Assembly: GCA_938001865.1 (NCBI GenBank)
Contig: CALLAW010000058.1
Span: 1 to 53,174, forward strand
Length of the DNA stretch: 53,174 nucleotides
Reading direction: 5' to 3'
From: an uncultured Saprospiraceae bacterium
GTDB taxonomy: Bacteria; Bacteroidota; Bacteroidia; Chitinophagales; Saprospiraceae
Under the pieces are notes generated by a model, which saw only the letters and a list, made by a program, of their open reading frames with translations, was not told the origin of the DNA and ran no database searches. Below are positions 17,096-26,500 of this stretch, one piece after another. How positions within the stretch are numbered: the stretch's first letter is position 1; every line of letters begins with the position of its first letter. The translations under genes and the position numbers were made by a program.

Positions 17096-18055
17096 ATGAG
17101 AATAGGAGCAAAGTATCTTCCATTAATTATGATAATGTGTTATTTGTTTAGTGCAGATATTATAGTAGCTCAGACACCTGTGGAGCTAGGGACAGTCAAT
17201 TGGTTGCGATCATATGATGAGGCTGTAGCACAGAGCAAGCAACACAATAAGCCAATATTTATCTTATTTCAAGAAGTTCCAGGATGTGCTACTTGTCGTA
17301 ATTATGGACAGAATGTCATGAGTAACCCTCTCTTGGTAGATGCCATAGAGAATGAATTTGTGCCATTAGCTATCTACAATAACAAAGGAGGAGCAGATAA
17401 GAAGATTCTAGATCTTTTCGGAGAACCGACTTGGAATAATCCTGTGGTGAGAATCATTAATAGTAGTGGTAACGACTTGACGAGTCGTATAGCAGGCAAC
17501 TACTCTGTGGCTGGCGTAGTTGAAGGGATGCAATCAGCTCTCACATCCTCTGATCGACAGGTCCCTCAATATCTAGAGATATTGGCATCTGAGCAGTCTC
17601 AAGAATCTCAAACCCTTTACTATTCGATGTATTGCTTCTGGTCAGGTGAGGCGGCATTTGGTGATACACACGGTGTATTAGAGACTCAGCCTGGCTGGAT
17701 GGATGGAAGGGAAGTCGTCAAGATTGTCTATGACCCCACTCAAGTAGCTCAGGATGAACTCGATCAGATAGCAGATAAGAATGCTTGTAAGTCTATCAAG
17801 CACAAAGATGATTATAGGATAGATAAAGATCCTCAATATTATCTCAAGCAATCTGCATATGCTTCTATTCCTCTGAGTCCATTGCAGCGGACACGGATCA
17901 ATAGTACAATCAAAAATGGAGGAAACCCAGATCAGTATCTTTCTCCTAGTCAGCTACTCTATCTGAAGCAAATCAAGACAGATCAATCTAGTCCTCAATT
18001 GTATGATACACAATTAGATCAAGCTTGGAAGCAAATGCTAGCTCTCTTACGATAG
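17096..18055 (+). CDS. Exported thioredoxin-like protein with MsrA-like C-terminal domain
   Basis: A 319-residue protein with a signal peptide (residues 1-25) and two domains. The first (about 30-150) is thioredoxin-like with the site EVPGCATCRNYG (C64, C67), followed by EFVPLAIYNNKGGAD and a cis-proline-like NNPVVRI. The second (about 172-300) resembles peptide-methionine sulfoxide reductase A: YSMYCFWSGEAAFGD with C180 at the place of the MsrA GCFW cysteine, then HGVLETQPGWMDGREVVKIVYDP written in MsrA style, and a late SPLQRTRIN / LSPSQLLYL. From memory, related proteins in other bacteria carry selenocysteine at the first position of the VPG-C site. The two domains could form a self-contained reductase, thioredoxin part recycling the MsrA part, in the envelope. 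Activity is unproven. Confidence 0.7.
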   Translation: MRIGAKYLPLIMIMCYLFSADIIVAQTPVELGTVNWLRSYDEAVAQSKQHNKPIFILFQEVPGCATCRNYGQNVMSNPLLVDAIENEFVPLAIYNNKGGADKKILDLFGEPTWNNPVVRIINSSGNDLTSRIAGNYSVAGVVEGMQSALTSSDRQVPQYLEILASEQSQESQTLYYSMYCFWSGEAAFGDTHGVLETQPGWMDGREVVKIVYDPTQVAQDELDQIADKNACKSIKHKDDYRIDKDPQYYLKQSAYASIPLSPLQRTRINSTIKNGGNPDQYLSPSQLLYLKQIKTDQSSPQLYDTQLDQAWKQMLALLR

Positions 18056-18207
18056 AATAACCCTAAAAGATGCTTATTGTCTTCTTGGAGTCATTGGGTT
18101 TCAGGACTATCATTCGTGTATTCAATCTAAGGAATAGTATATTTATGTAAATATTTAAATCTTGATATCGCATCAGTGAATAATATAAAGAATACAAAAC
18201 CAAAATT

Positions 18208-20808
18208 ATGAATTCAAACAGTAAGTTACTCATCACCCTAATACTATCTATGCTAGTGACATTTGGCTACAGCCAAGTCGTTATCAATGAGTTTTCTGCA
18301 TCTAACCTTCTTGATTTTCCGGACAATTACGGTCGTTTTGAGGATTGGATAGAACTGTACAATACAAGTGATCAAGACTTTGACCTTGCAGGTTGGGGGA
18401 TTAGCGATAATGAAAACAAACCGATGAAGTGGATATTCCCAGAGAACTCTATGATCAGCGGTAAAGGGACAATTATCCTTCTCGCTAATGGCAGAGATGA
18501 AGTTAGTAATGGATTTTATCACACTAACTTTAAGCTCAAGCAGACAAAATATACAGAAGAAGTAGTCCTGAGTAATCCTGATAGTACGATCGTAGAGATG
18601 GTGCCACTCGGTATCACTCAGACTGGTCACAGTTGGGCAAGATCAGTTGATGGAGCTGGAGATTGGATGATAAGTATGTCTCCGACATTTGGCACAAGCA
18701 ATGATGTCCAATCCATGATTATCGGATATGCACCCCCTGCAAGATTGAGTAGAGATGGCGGTATCTATCAGGATAGCGTCTCTGTTGGTATTGCCAATTA
18801 TGATCCCAATTACATCTATAGATATACACTTGATGGCGATGATCCTGTTGCATCTGATCCCGAGTTTTTGGGATTTCCTTATGAGATGACATTCACAGAG
18901 ACTACAGTCATCAAGTTGAGAGCTTTTCCTAGAGATCAAGAGCTGATAGAACCAGGGTTGATTGATTTTAGCACGTTGTTTATCAATGAAGAGTTTACCT
19001 TACCAGTCTTCTCTATCGTGGCTACAGATATCATAAACCTCGCAAATGGACAAGGCGAATTGATTCCCATAGGATCGCTGGAGTACTTCTCCGCTGACGG
19101 TACTCTCCAAGCTAAAGGTTACGGCGAACTGAATAGACACGGACAAGATAGCTGGGTCAATAAGCAAAGAAGCCTAGATTGGATTACTAGAGATGAGATG
19201 GGCTATACTTCTGCGATAGAAGCAGAACTCTTCAGTTATTCTAAACGAGATGAATATCAGCGGTTTATGTTTAGAGCTAGTGGTGATGACAACTATCCAG
19301 CGACAGATGATCCTACCGATTTTGAACACGAAGGGAGCTGCCATATTAGAGATGAATTTGTCCATGAGCTTACGCAAAAAGGTAATATGTCCCTAGATCA
19401 AAGAGCTGTGGAAAGAAGTATCCTCTTCCTGAATGGGGAGTACTGGGGTGTCTATGCTCATCGAGAAAAACCAGATGAACATGACTTCACTGGAGAATAC
19501 TATGATCAAGGCAAATATGATCTGCAGTATCTTGAGACTTGGGGTGAGACTTGGGCACAGTATGGAGGTCAACAGACATTTGATGATTGGGCTGTGACAC
19601 GAGACCTTGCACTCAATAATGATATGTCAGATCCAGCCCTCTATGAAGAGCTTGCAAGCCAGCTCAATCTGAAGAGTCTCATCGATTACATGACAACTAA
19701 CCTGATGGCAGTCAGTTCGGATTGGCTCAATTATAATACTGGATGGTGGAGAGGTACCAATCCTGAGGGTGATCACAAGAAGTGGGGTTATATCATGTGG
19801 GATAATGATGCCACATTTGACTATTATATCAATTACTCTGGAGTACCCAATACTGATCCCGATGCTGTGCCATGTGACATTGAAGAGATCTCAGATTTTA
19901 TGGATTCTTTCTTTGGATTAGATACAGTGATCAATGTATGGGATGGAGATACATTTTTCCAAGTCCCTGATGTAGGTAAACACGAAAAGATCTTTTTGAA
20001 ACTTTTAGAGGAGTCAGACGAATTTGAAAAACTCTACTATCAGAGATCTGCTGACCATATGAATACGATATTCAGCTGTGAAAATATGAACACCACACTA
20101 GACTCTATGCTCAATACATTTAGAGCAGAGATGCCTAGACATATCGCTAGGTGGGGTGGAAGTATGGCTACGTGGGAAGCTAACGTCACTCGACTCAAAA
20201 CCTTTGTCAACGACCGTTGTGGACTGATTGATGATGGTATTGTCGATTGTTACGATCTCACTGGACCATTCAACGTAGTAGTGATGACAGACCCACCTGG
20301 AGCAGGAGAGATCAAATTCAATACAATCAAAGTAGACCAACTCCCTTGGAGTGGTGATTACTTCGGTAATATGGAGAATACGATAGAAGTAAAAGGTACA
20401 GGTAATCTTGCATTTGGTGGATGGAGAGCTACTGCTGGTACGACTCTATTTGATAATAATCTCTCATCTATCACCAATGTCCAAATCTCCGAGCCCGATA
20501 CAATTATAGCTGTATTCGGCACTACTGTTGCAACTGATGAGCTTGGATTAGGTGGAGAATTGACCTTCTATCCCAATCCAGCTACTGACCAACTGACGAT
20601 CAGTCTTCCCGATGATGCCAATCAGCAGGTCAATCAGATTGTGATTTACAATAGCACTGGTAAGCAAGTATATACGGAGAGAAATCAATGGTCCCAGAGT
20701 GAAATATCAATCGACCTAAGTGGTGATATACTCCCATCTGGTACATATACTACAGTATTACATTCAGAATCTCAGATATATAGAGGTAACTTTGTCATTA
20801 TTAACTAA
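18208..20808 (+). CDS. CotH-kinase-domain T9SS cargo protein with lamin-tail domain
   Basis: An 866-residue secreted protein. In order: signal peptide (1-22); lamin-tail domain (about 24-165, VVINEFSASNLLDFPDNYG, then WIELYNTSDQDFDLAGWGIS); a chitobiase-C-like beta domain (about 175-270, RYTLDGDDP); a CotH kinase domain (about 320-660) with FLNGEYWGVYAHREKPDE near 405-422 and the acidic YIMWDNDATFDYY near 529-541; a beta domain; and a T9SS type A sorting domain from about 785 (FYPNPATDQLTISLP to GNFVIIN). CotH domains are atypical kinases that phosphorylate secreted proteins in spore coats; the acidic pair D532/D534 fits metal binding. The natural substrate is unknown. The protein is expected on the cell surface. 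It is a single gene with A+T-rich DNA upstream. Confidence 0.9.
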   Translation: MNSNSKLLITLILSMLVTFGYSQVVINEFSASNLLDFPDNYGRFEDWIELYNTSDQDFDLAGWGISDNENKPMKWIFPENSMISGKGTIILLANGRDEVSNGFYHTNFKLKQTKYTEEVVLSNPDSTIVEMVPLGITQTGHSWARSVDGAGDWMISMSPTFGTSNDVQSMIIGYAPPARLSRDGGIYQDSVSVGIANYDPNYIYRYTLDGDDPVASDPEFLGFPYEMTFTETTVIKLRAFPRDQELIEPGLIDFSTLFINEEFTLPVFSIVATDIINLANGQGELIPIGSLEYFSADGTLQAKGYGELNRHGQDSWVNKQRSLDWITRDEMGYTSAIEAELFSYSKRDEYQRFMFRASGDDNYPATDDPTDFEHEGSCHIRDEFVHELTQKGNMSLDQRAVERSILFLNGEYWGVYAHREKPDEHDFTGEYYDQGKYDLQYLETWGETWAQYGGQQTFDDWAVTRDLALNNDMSDPALYEELASQLNLKSLIDYMTTNLMAVSSDWLNYNTGWWRGTNPEGDHKKWGYIMWDNDATFDYYINYSGVPNTDPDAVPCDIEEISDFMDSFFGLDTVINVWDGDTFFQVPDVGKHEKIFLKLLEESDEFEKLYYQRSADHMNTIFSCENMNTTLDSMLNTFRAEMPRHIARWGGSMATWEANVTRLKTFVNDRCGLIDDGIVDCYDLTGPFNVVVMTDPPGAGEIKFNTIKVDQLPWSGDYFGNMENTIEVKGTGNLAFGGWRATAGTTLFDNNLSSITNVQISEPDTIIAVFGTTVATDELGLGGELTFYPNPATDQLTISLPDDANQQVNQIVIYNSTGKQVYTERNQWSQSEISIDLSGDILPSGTYTTVLHSESQIYRGNFVIIN

Positions 20809-20851
20809 GCTGAGTAGACATCTATACTCAAACAAAAAATCAACATAACTT

Positions 20852-20938
20852 ATGTCTATAGGATTGATACTACTCGGTGGCGTAGTCGTTATACTTATTG
20901 GAATCTACTTTGATTCTAAAGATGAGCTTGGAGGATAA
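20852..20938 (+). CDS. 28-residue single-pass membrane micropeptide
   Basis: An ATG-to-TAA frame of 28 codons between the CotH gene and the PAP2 phosphatase, with its stop 21 nt before the PAP2 ATG. It encodes MSIGLILLGGVVVILIGIYF followed by a charged tail DSKDELGG. The product would be one clean membrane helix with an acidic soluble tail, with no polar residue inside the helix, which is unlikely for random DNA. Spacing suggests co-transcription with the PAP2 gene. No known small protein was recognised. Translation is unproven. Confidence 0.5.
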   Translation: MSIGLILLGGVVVILIGIYFDSKDELGG

Positions 20939-20959
20939 TAAAGACTGTTAGATATTATT

Positions 20960-21553
20960 ATGGTTATTGACCAGTTATTGCAGTATGATCGGATCTTATT
21001 TGACATAGTCAATCAAGCACTTACACATCCAGTACTCGATGTGATCCTCCCTATCATGCGACACAAAGAGACATGGATACCAGTCTATCTTGCTTGTATA
21101 CTTTGGATCATCTATCGCAATCGATCTAAAGCATGGATACCGTTGCTTGCTATCGCTATCACGATGACTGTATCTGATACTCTCAGTAGTAAGCTTATCA
21201 AGAAATCAGTCAAACGACCACGTCCATGTCAAGTCGTTGAACAGTTTCCTGAGACCATCGTCAGAGTTGGTTGTGGAGGTGGTTATAGTTTCACCTCTTC
21301 TCATGCGACTAATCACTTTACACTTGCTTGGTTATTGCCAATATTATTAGGTGTGACCAAGAGATGGTTCAGGTGGCTCTGTCTCTTCTGGGCTGGACTC
21401 ATATCGATTAGTCAAGTCTATGTGGGTGTTCACTATCCAATAGACATCGTCTGTGGAGCACTTTTAGGGAGCATATTAGGATATACTGTGCTTCGCCTTT
21501 ACAGACAGTATTGCCTCCCATTGCTCTCCCATGAGCCCATTGCTCAGACTTGA
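20960..21553 (+). CDS. PAP2-family membrane phosphatase
   Basis: A 197-residue integral membrane protein with about five helices. The three catalytic motifs of type 2 phosphatidic acid phosphatases are present: KLIKKSVKRPRP (about 80-91), SFTSSHATNHF (about 113-123, histidine H118 as general acid) and SQVYVGVHYPIDIVCG (about 154-169, histidine nucleophile followed by aspartate four residues later). Motif 2 has SSHA in place of PSGH, a common variant. Likely substrates are undecaprenyl diphosphate or a phospholipid phosphate; which one cannot be told. It lies just after the 28-codon membrane micropeptide. Confidence 0.9.
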   Translation: MVIDQLLQYDRILFDIVNQALTHPVLDVILPIMRHKETWIPVYLACILWIIYRNRSKAWIPLLAIAITMTVSDTLSSKLIKKSVKRPRPCQVVEQFPETIVRVGCGGGYSFTSSHATNHFTLAWLLPILLGVTKRWFRWLCLFWAGLISISQVYVGVHYPIDIVCGALLGSILGYTVLRLYRQYCLPLLSHEPIAQT

Positions 21554-21607
21554 GTAATTGGAGTGTTATTCTAGTTTTTCTCAGATAGATTTTTTACTCG
21601 ATCCAAC

Positions 21608-21636
21608 TTTGTAGACAGCGAATTGATATACCTTTG
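21608..21636 (+). promoter_or_regulatory. Promoter of the folD-prmA operon
   Basis: TTTG (21608-21611), 17 nt, then TACCTTTG (21629-21636) match both halves of the Bacteroidota sigma-A consensus. Transcription would begin about 40 nt before the folD ATG. This is one of the two best promoters in the window. Confidence 0.6.
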
Positions 21637-21687
21637 CACTGCAAATAATTTAATACTCAACGTTATTTATCCATAATCAATAAGCAT

Positions 21688-22581
21688 ATGTACGGTCCAG
21701 TCCAAATCCTAGATGGGAAGACACTCTCAGTAACTATCCAACGAGAGTTAGCTGACAAGGTAGATCAAATGCTAGCTAACGGCGAGAGACCTCCTCATCT
21801 TGCCGCGATCATCGTGGGGGCTAATCCTGCATCCAAGGTATATGTAGGGCACAAGATCAAGGCATGCGATAGAGTAGGCTATCAATCAAGTATCATAGAA
21901 TTGCCCGAAGCAACGACGCAAGAGCAACTCCTCACAGAGATCAAACGGCTCAATCTAGATGACTCTATAGATGGCTATATCGTACAACTCCCACTCCCCA
22001 GACATATCGACAATGATATCGTAATCCAAGCAGTCAGTCCTCTGAAAGATGTAGATGGATTCCACCCAGTCAATATAGGTAAGATGACTATGGGGTTGGA
22101 TACATTTATCCCAGCGACACCATACGGGATCATCACATTATTAGACAGATATAATATCTCTACAGAAGGTAAGTCTGTGCTCGTATTGGGACGGAGTAAT
22201 ATCGTAGGGACGCCGATGTCTATCCTCCTCTCGAGAAATGCAAAAGTGGGTAATGCTACCGTCACTCTGGCACATAGTCGAACTCAAAATCTAGATCAAC
22301 TCTGCAGCAATGCTGATATTATCGTTGCGGCAATCGGTAGAGATCGCTTTGTCAAAGAGCATATGGTCAAGAGAGGAGCAGTCATCATAGACGTAGGGAT
22401 CAATAGTATCCCTGATCCTACAAAAAAACGTGGTTATCGATTAGTAGGTGATGTGGACTTTGATAATGTCGTGGATAAGTGTTCATTCATTACACCAGTA
22501 CCGGGAGGTGTCGGACCGCTAACCGTAGCTGCTCTTATGATGAATACTCTCAAAGCTGCCCAACTCTATAGACCAAAATAG
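21688..22581 (+). CDS. folD: Bifunctional methylene-tetrahydrofolate dehydrogenase/cyclohydrolase
   Basis: A 297-residue cytoplasmic enzyme interconverting 5,10-methylene-, methenyl- and 10-formyl-tetrahydrofolate. Motifs: ILDGKTLS at the N-terminus; SKVYVGHKIKACDRVG with Y52 and catalytic K56; VQLPLPRHID (about 94-103); DVDGFHPVNIGKM (about 121-133); the NADP site VLGRSNIVGTPMSILL (about 170-185); and the C-terminal FITPVPGGVGPLTVA. Length is usual. Its stop overlaps the region of the prmA start (see prmA), so the two are translated as an operon. The enzyme links to folP elsewhere in the window through folate metabolism, but the genes are not adjacent. Confidence 0.97.
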   Translation: MYGPVQILDGKTLSVTIQRELADKVDQMLANGERPPHLAAIIVGANPASKVYVGHKIKACDRVGYQSSIIELPEATTQEQLLTEIKRLNLDDSIDGYIVQLPLPRHIDNDIVIQAVSPLKDVDGFHPVNIGKMTMGLDTFIPATPYGIITLLDRYNISTEGKSVLVLGRSNIVGTPMSILLSRNAKVGNATVTLAHSRTQNLDQLCSNADIIVAAIGRDRFVKEHMVKRGAVIIDVGINSIPDPTKKRGYRLVGDVDFDNVVDKCSFITPVPGGVGPLTVAALMMNTLKAAQLYRPK

Positions 22582-22583
22582 TG

Positions 22584-23420
22584 ATGGCTGATTATATTCA
22601 AATAAATATCCAAAGTGAAGACATCATCCCATCTCTTGCCATTGAGATATTGACTGCACAGTATCCTTATATTGAAGGATTTGAAATAAAAGAAAACAAC
22701 GTAATTGCATTCGTGTCAGAGGATGAGATGACAGAGGGTCTCACAAGTGCCCTAGCTGTAAGTCTAGGATTAGCTGCCGATGCTATTACAGCGGAGCACC
22801 TCCCATATCAGAATTATAATGCAGTATGGGAGTCAAACTTCAAGCCAATTGTAATCCATGATTTTGTAGCGATCAGAGCAGAATTTCATGATGATGACTT
22901 TGACTGTGATCATACCATTACGATTAGACCCAAGATGGCATTTGGTACAGGTCATCATGCTACCACCTATATGATGCTAGATGCGATGCGGTCAATAGAC
23001 TTCGGAGAGAAGTCTGTGTTTGATTTTGGAGCCGGAACAGGGATCTTGAGTGTAATGGCTAGTATGCTCGGGGCAAAATCCATCGTAGCAAATGATATCC
23101 AAGCAGAAGCCATGGATAATATCAGAGAACATCACCTGATCAATCACTGTCAAGCCAGTATTACTCTTATTCATGGTGACTTATCAGAGGTCTTGCCACA
23201 GCAGTTTGATGTGATATTGGCTAATATCAATACTGTAGTCCTGAGTCAAGTGCCTCGCGATCTCAGAGCTCTCGTGGCTGACGATGGGGTAGTATTACTC
23301 TCCGGTATCCTCAGTGAGAAGGCCGAGTCGATACAGCTCCTTTATCAGCAAGCTGGATTTGGAGTGGCTAATGTCATGCAAAGGGGTGACTGGATGTGTA
23401 TCCAATTGACTCCAGCGTAA
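22584..23420 (+). CDS. prmA: Ribosomal protein L11 methyltransferase
   Basis: A 278-residue S-adenosylmethionine-dependent enzyme that trimethylates ribosomal protein L11. The N-terminal about 100 residues are the L11-binding domain; the methyltransferase begins at about 115 with MAFGTGHHATTYMML, then the SAM loop VFDFGAGTGILSVMAS and the catalytic-region NINTVVL where longer PrmA proteins have NILA. ATG at 22584 follows the folD TAG (22579-22581) after two bases; a GTG at 22581 shares a base with that stop and is an alternative start one codon earlier. Either way translation is coupled to folD. It converges on pyc across 173 nt that hold only a 12-bp palindrome, TAGGCATGCCTA (23554-23565). 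Confidence 0.93.
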   Translation: MADYIQINIQSEDIIPSLAIEILTAQYPYIEGFEIKENNVIAFVSEDEMTEGLTSALAVSLGLAADAITAEHLPYQNYNAVWESNFKPIVIHDFVAIRAEFHDDDFDCDHTITIRPKMAFGTGHHATTYMMLDAMRSIDFGEKSVFDFGAGTGILSVMASMLGAKSIVANDIQAEAMDNIREHHLINHCQASITLIHGDLSEVLPQQFDVILANINTVVLSQVPRDLRALVADDGVVLLSGILSEKAESIQLLYQQAGFGVANVMQRGDWMCIQLTPA

Positions 23421-23593
23421 GAGAGAAGAGCAAAAGAGGTGATTTTAAAGCCAGATTATCAATGGTCATGAGAGTTGGGTGATCGGAGCTTACCTCTCAT
23501 CTTGCAATTTCATGGTGAATGATACAGTCTCTATTGCATTTAGCTAGACTGCATAGGCATGCCTAATCAATCATAAGCTTCAATCATTCCATT

Positions 23594-26500
23594 CTACTCA
23601 TCAATATCTAACTCCACAATTAGGTCATCTTGGCTTACGAGTCTCTTGACTGGAAGTGGCAATCTTCTGACAATCCCAGCTTGAGGGGCAGTGATTGTGC
23701 TCTCCATCTTCATTGCTTCGATGACGAAGAGTGGATCACCTTTCTTGACAGAGTCACCTACCTTCACGAGTAGCGCTGATAGGCTTCCTTGGAGTGGTGA
23801 TCCGATCTGATTGTGAGCAATGGCTTTCTCAGTAATCACTGTTGATGTGAGTGCTGACTTATCTTTGATCTTGACAGATCTGATATCTCCATTGATCCTA
23901 AACATCACCATCCGATGACCATCATCATCTGCCTCACTCGTGTTGAGGTATTCGATTATGATGTTCTTACCATTAGCAATTGAGACGATTATTTCCTTAT
24001 TCTTCTCCATCCCATAGAAAAATGCCGTCGTCGGGATCTTACTTACATCTCCATAGAGTAACCAATGTTGATAAAATTCTTCGAATACTTTAGGGTAGAG
24101 AAGTGAAGATAGAAAGTCTGCATAAGAGTCAAACTCAGGGTGTGTTTCTTTGAATTTAGCGTAAGCATCATCTAGATCAATATCAGCTAATTGTGCATTG
24201 GGTCGAGTAGTATATGGTGCTTCGCCTTTGAGCACCATCGCCTGTAATCCTTCTGGCCAAGGAAAGCTCCACTGGCCTAGGTCTCCTCTCATTAGTGATT
24301 TGAAGCTATCTGGAAAGTCAATATTCTCTCCATTCTCTAGGATGTCCTGTGGAGTAAGTTGATTGCTCGTCATGAACATCGCTAGATCTCCGACTACCTT
24401 GGACGATGGAGTAACTTTTACAATTCCCCCAAGGAGATCATTAACTGCTTTATAATTTTCTTTGATCGTGCCAAATTGGTCTTCCAAGCCCAGTCCTCTT
24501 GCTTGTGGTCTGAGATTAGAGTACTGACCTCCTGGGATTTCGTGGTGATAGACTTCGGCAGTCCCTGATCTCAACTCTGTCTCGAACGGATAGTAGAGAG
24601 TCCTGACATCTTCCCAATAATCTGCATAGCGGTTGAGTGATACTTGATCTACAGTCCGTTGCCTTGGATTGCCATCCATCATTTTGATCACGCTATTGAA
24701 GTTGGGCTGTGATGTCAGTCCTGATAGAGAACTGATTGCCACATCAATGACATCTACATTACTCTCTACGGCACTTAGGTAGGTGGCACATTGGATAGAT
24801 GATGTATCATGAGTATGCAAGTGGATTGGTAAGTCTACAGCATCTTTGAGAGCACTGACTAAGAGTTTGGCCCCTTGGGGAGTCAGTAGACCAGCCATAT
24901 CTTTGATCGCAATCATATGAGCCCCAGCATCCTCTAGTTGCTTGGCAAGATCAGTGTAGTAGGAGAGCCCAAACCTGTTATCGCCTCCTGCTGTGACATC
25001 ACCCGTATAGCAGACGCATGCTTGTGCTATTGCTTGTGTTTCTTTATTGATGGTCTCGATTGACATCCGCATACCTTCGATCCAATTGAGTGAGTCAAAT
25101 ACTCTGAAGACATCAATTCCCTTATCGGCACTTTGATGGATGAATGCCTTGATTACCTTGTCGGGGTAAGCCTTGTAACCTACACCGTTAGATCCTCTCA
25201 GTAGCATCTGGAGGAGTACATTAGGGATCCTTTCTCTGAGTTTTTCTAGGCGTTTCCAAGGGGACTCTTTGAGGAATCTCATTGACACATCAAAGGTGGC
25301 ACCTCCCCAGACTTCCATAGAGAAGAGGTCGGCTCCATGATCCTTGGCATACGAATTAGCCGTAGCTAATAGATCGATTGTCCGCATACGAGTGGCTAGG
25401 AGTGACTGATGTGCATCTCGGTATGTCGTATCAGTGTACAGTACTTTGTCTTGGTTCTTGACCCATGAGATGAGTGCATCTCTGCCTTCTTCATGGAGGA
25501 TATCCTTAGTGCCTCTTGGCAAATGTGATGCAGCAGTATTGGGTAATCTTGGTTGCCTAAGGAGAGCTGTAGGGTCAACCTTCTTGACATCCGGATTGCC
25601 ATTGACGATAATATCTCCGATAAATCGGAGTATCCGTGTCCCTCTATTCTTAAAGTTAGCAGGAGCCATCAATTCAGGGTGATCCGCTATATAGTTGACG
25701 GTGATAGCACCTTTACGGAAGTTGTCATCATTGAGAAGATTGAGGAGAAATGGTATGTTGTTTTTCACTCCTCTGATCCTGAACTCTCTGAGAGCTCTCT
25801 CAAGTCTATCCGCTGAGTCTTGTATCCTGTGCCCCCAAGCAGTTACCTTGACGAGCATGCTATCGAAAAATGGAGAGACTATTGCTCCAGCATATGCATT
25901 GCCTGCATCGAGTCGGATACCAAATCCACTGGCACTCCGATACGCTACGAGCCTACCATAGTCTGGCTTAAATCCATTGCTGGGATCCTCTGTTGTGATT
26001 CTACACTGGATCGCATATCCTCTAAATGTGATATCATCCTGAGTACCGATACCTAGAGTCTCGTGGGAGAGATCCATGCCTGTGGCGATGAGTATCTGTG
26101 CTCTGACCAGGTCTATGCCTGTCACGACTTCGGTGATCGTATGCTCTACTTGTATCCTGGTATTGACTTCAATGAAGTAGATGTTTTCTTCCTTGTCCAC
26201 CAGGAACTCAACAGTCCCGGCATTGACATAGCCTACACTCGAGCAGATCGCCACTGCATGATTATGAAGTGCATCTTTTGTCTCCTGTTTTAGTCCAATT
26301 GAGGGAGCGACTTCGACTACTTTTTGGAATCTTCGCTGCACCGAGCAGTCTCGTTCAAAGAGATGTACGAGGTTGCCATGGTTGTCTCCAAGGATTTGCA
26401 CTTCTATGTGTTTTGGGTCGTCGATATACTTCTCGACAAAGACACTCTCATTGCCAAAAGCTGTCATCGCTTCTCTTGATGCTTCAGTATAGAGAGTGGG

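Noticed and set aside
23554-23565. 12-bp palindrome TAGGCATGCCTA between prmA and pyc
   Set aside because: It is short, without a T-run on either strand, and can occur by chance; not called a terminator.
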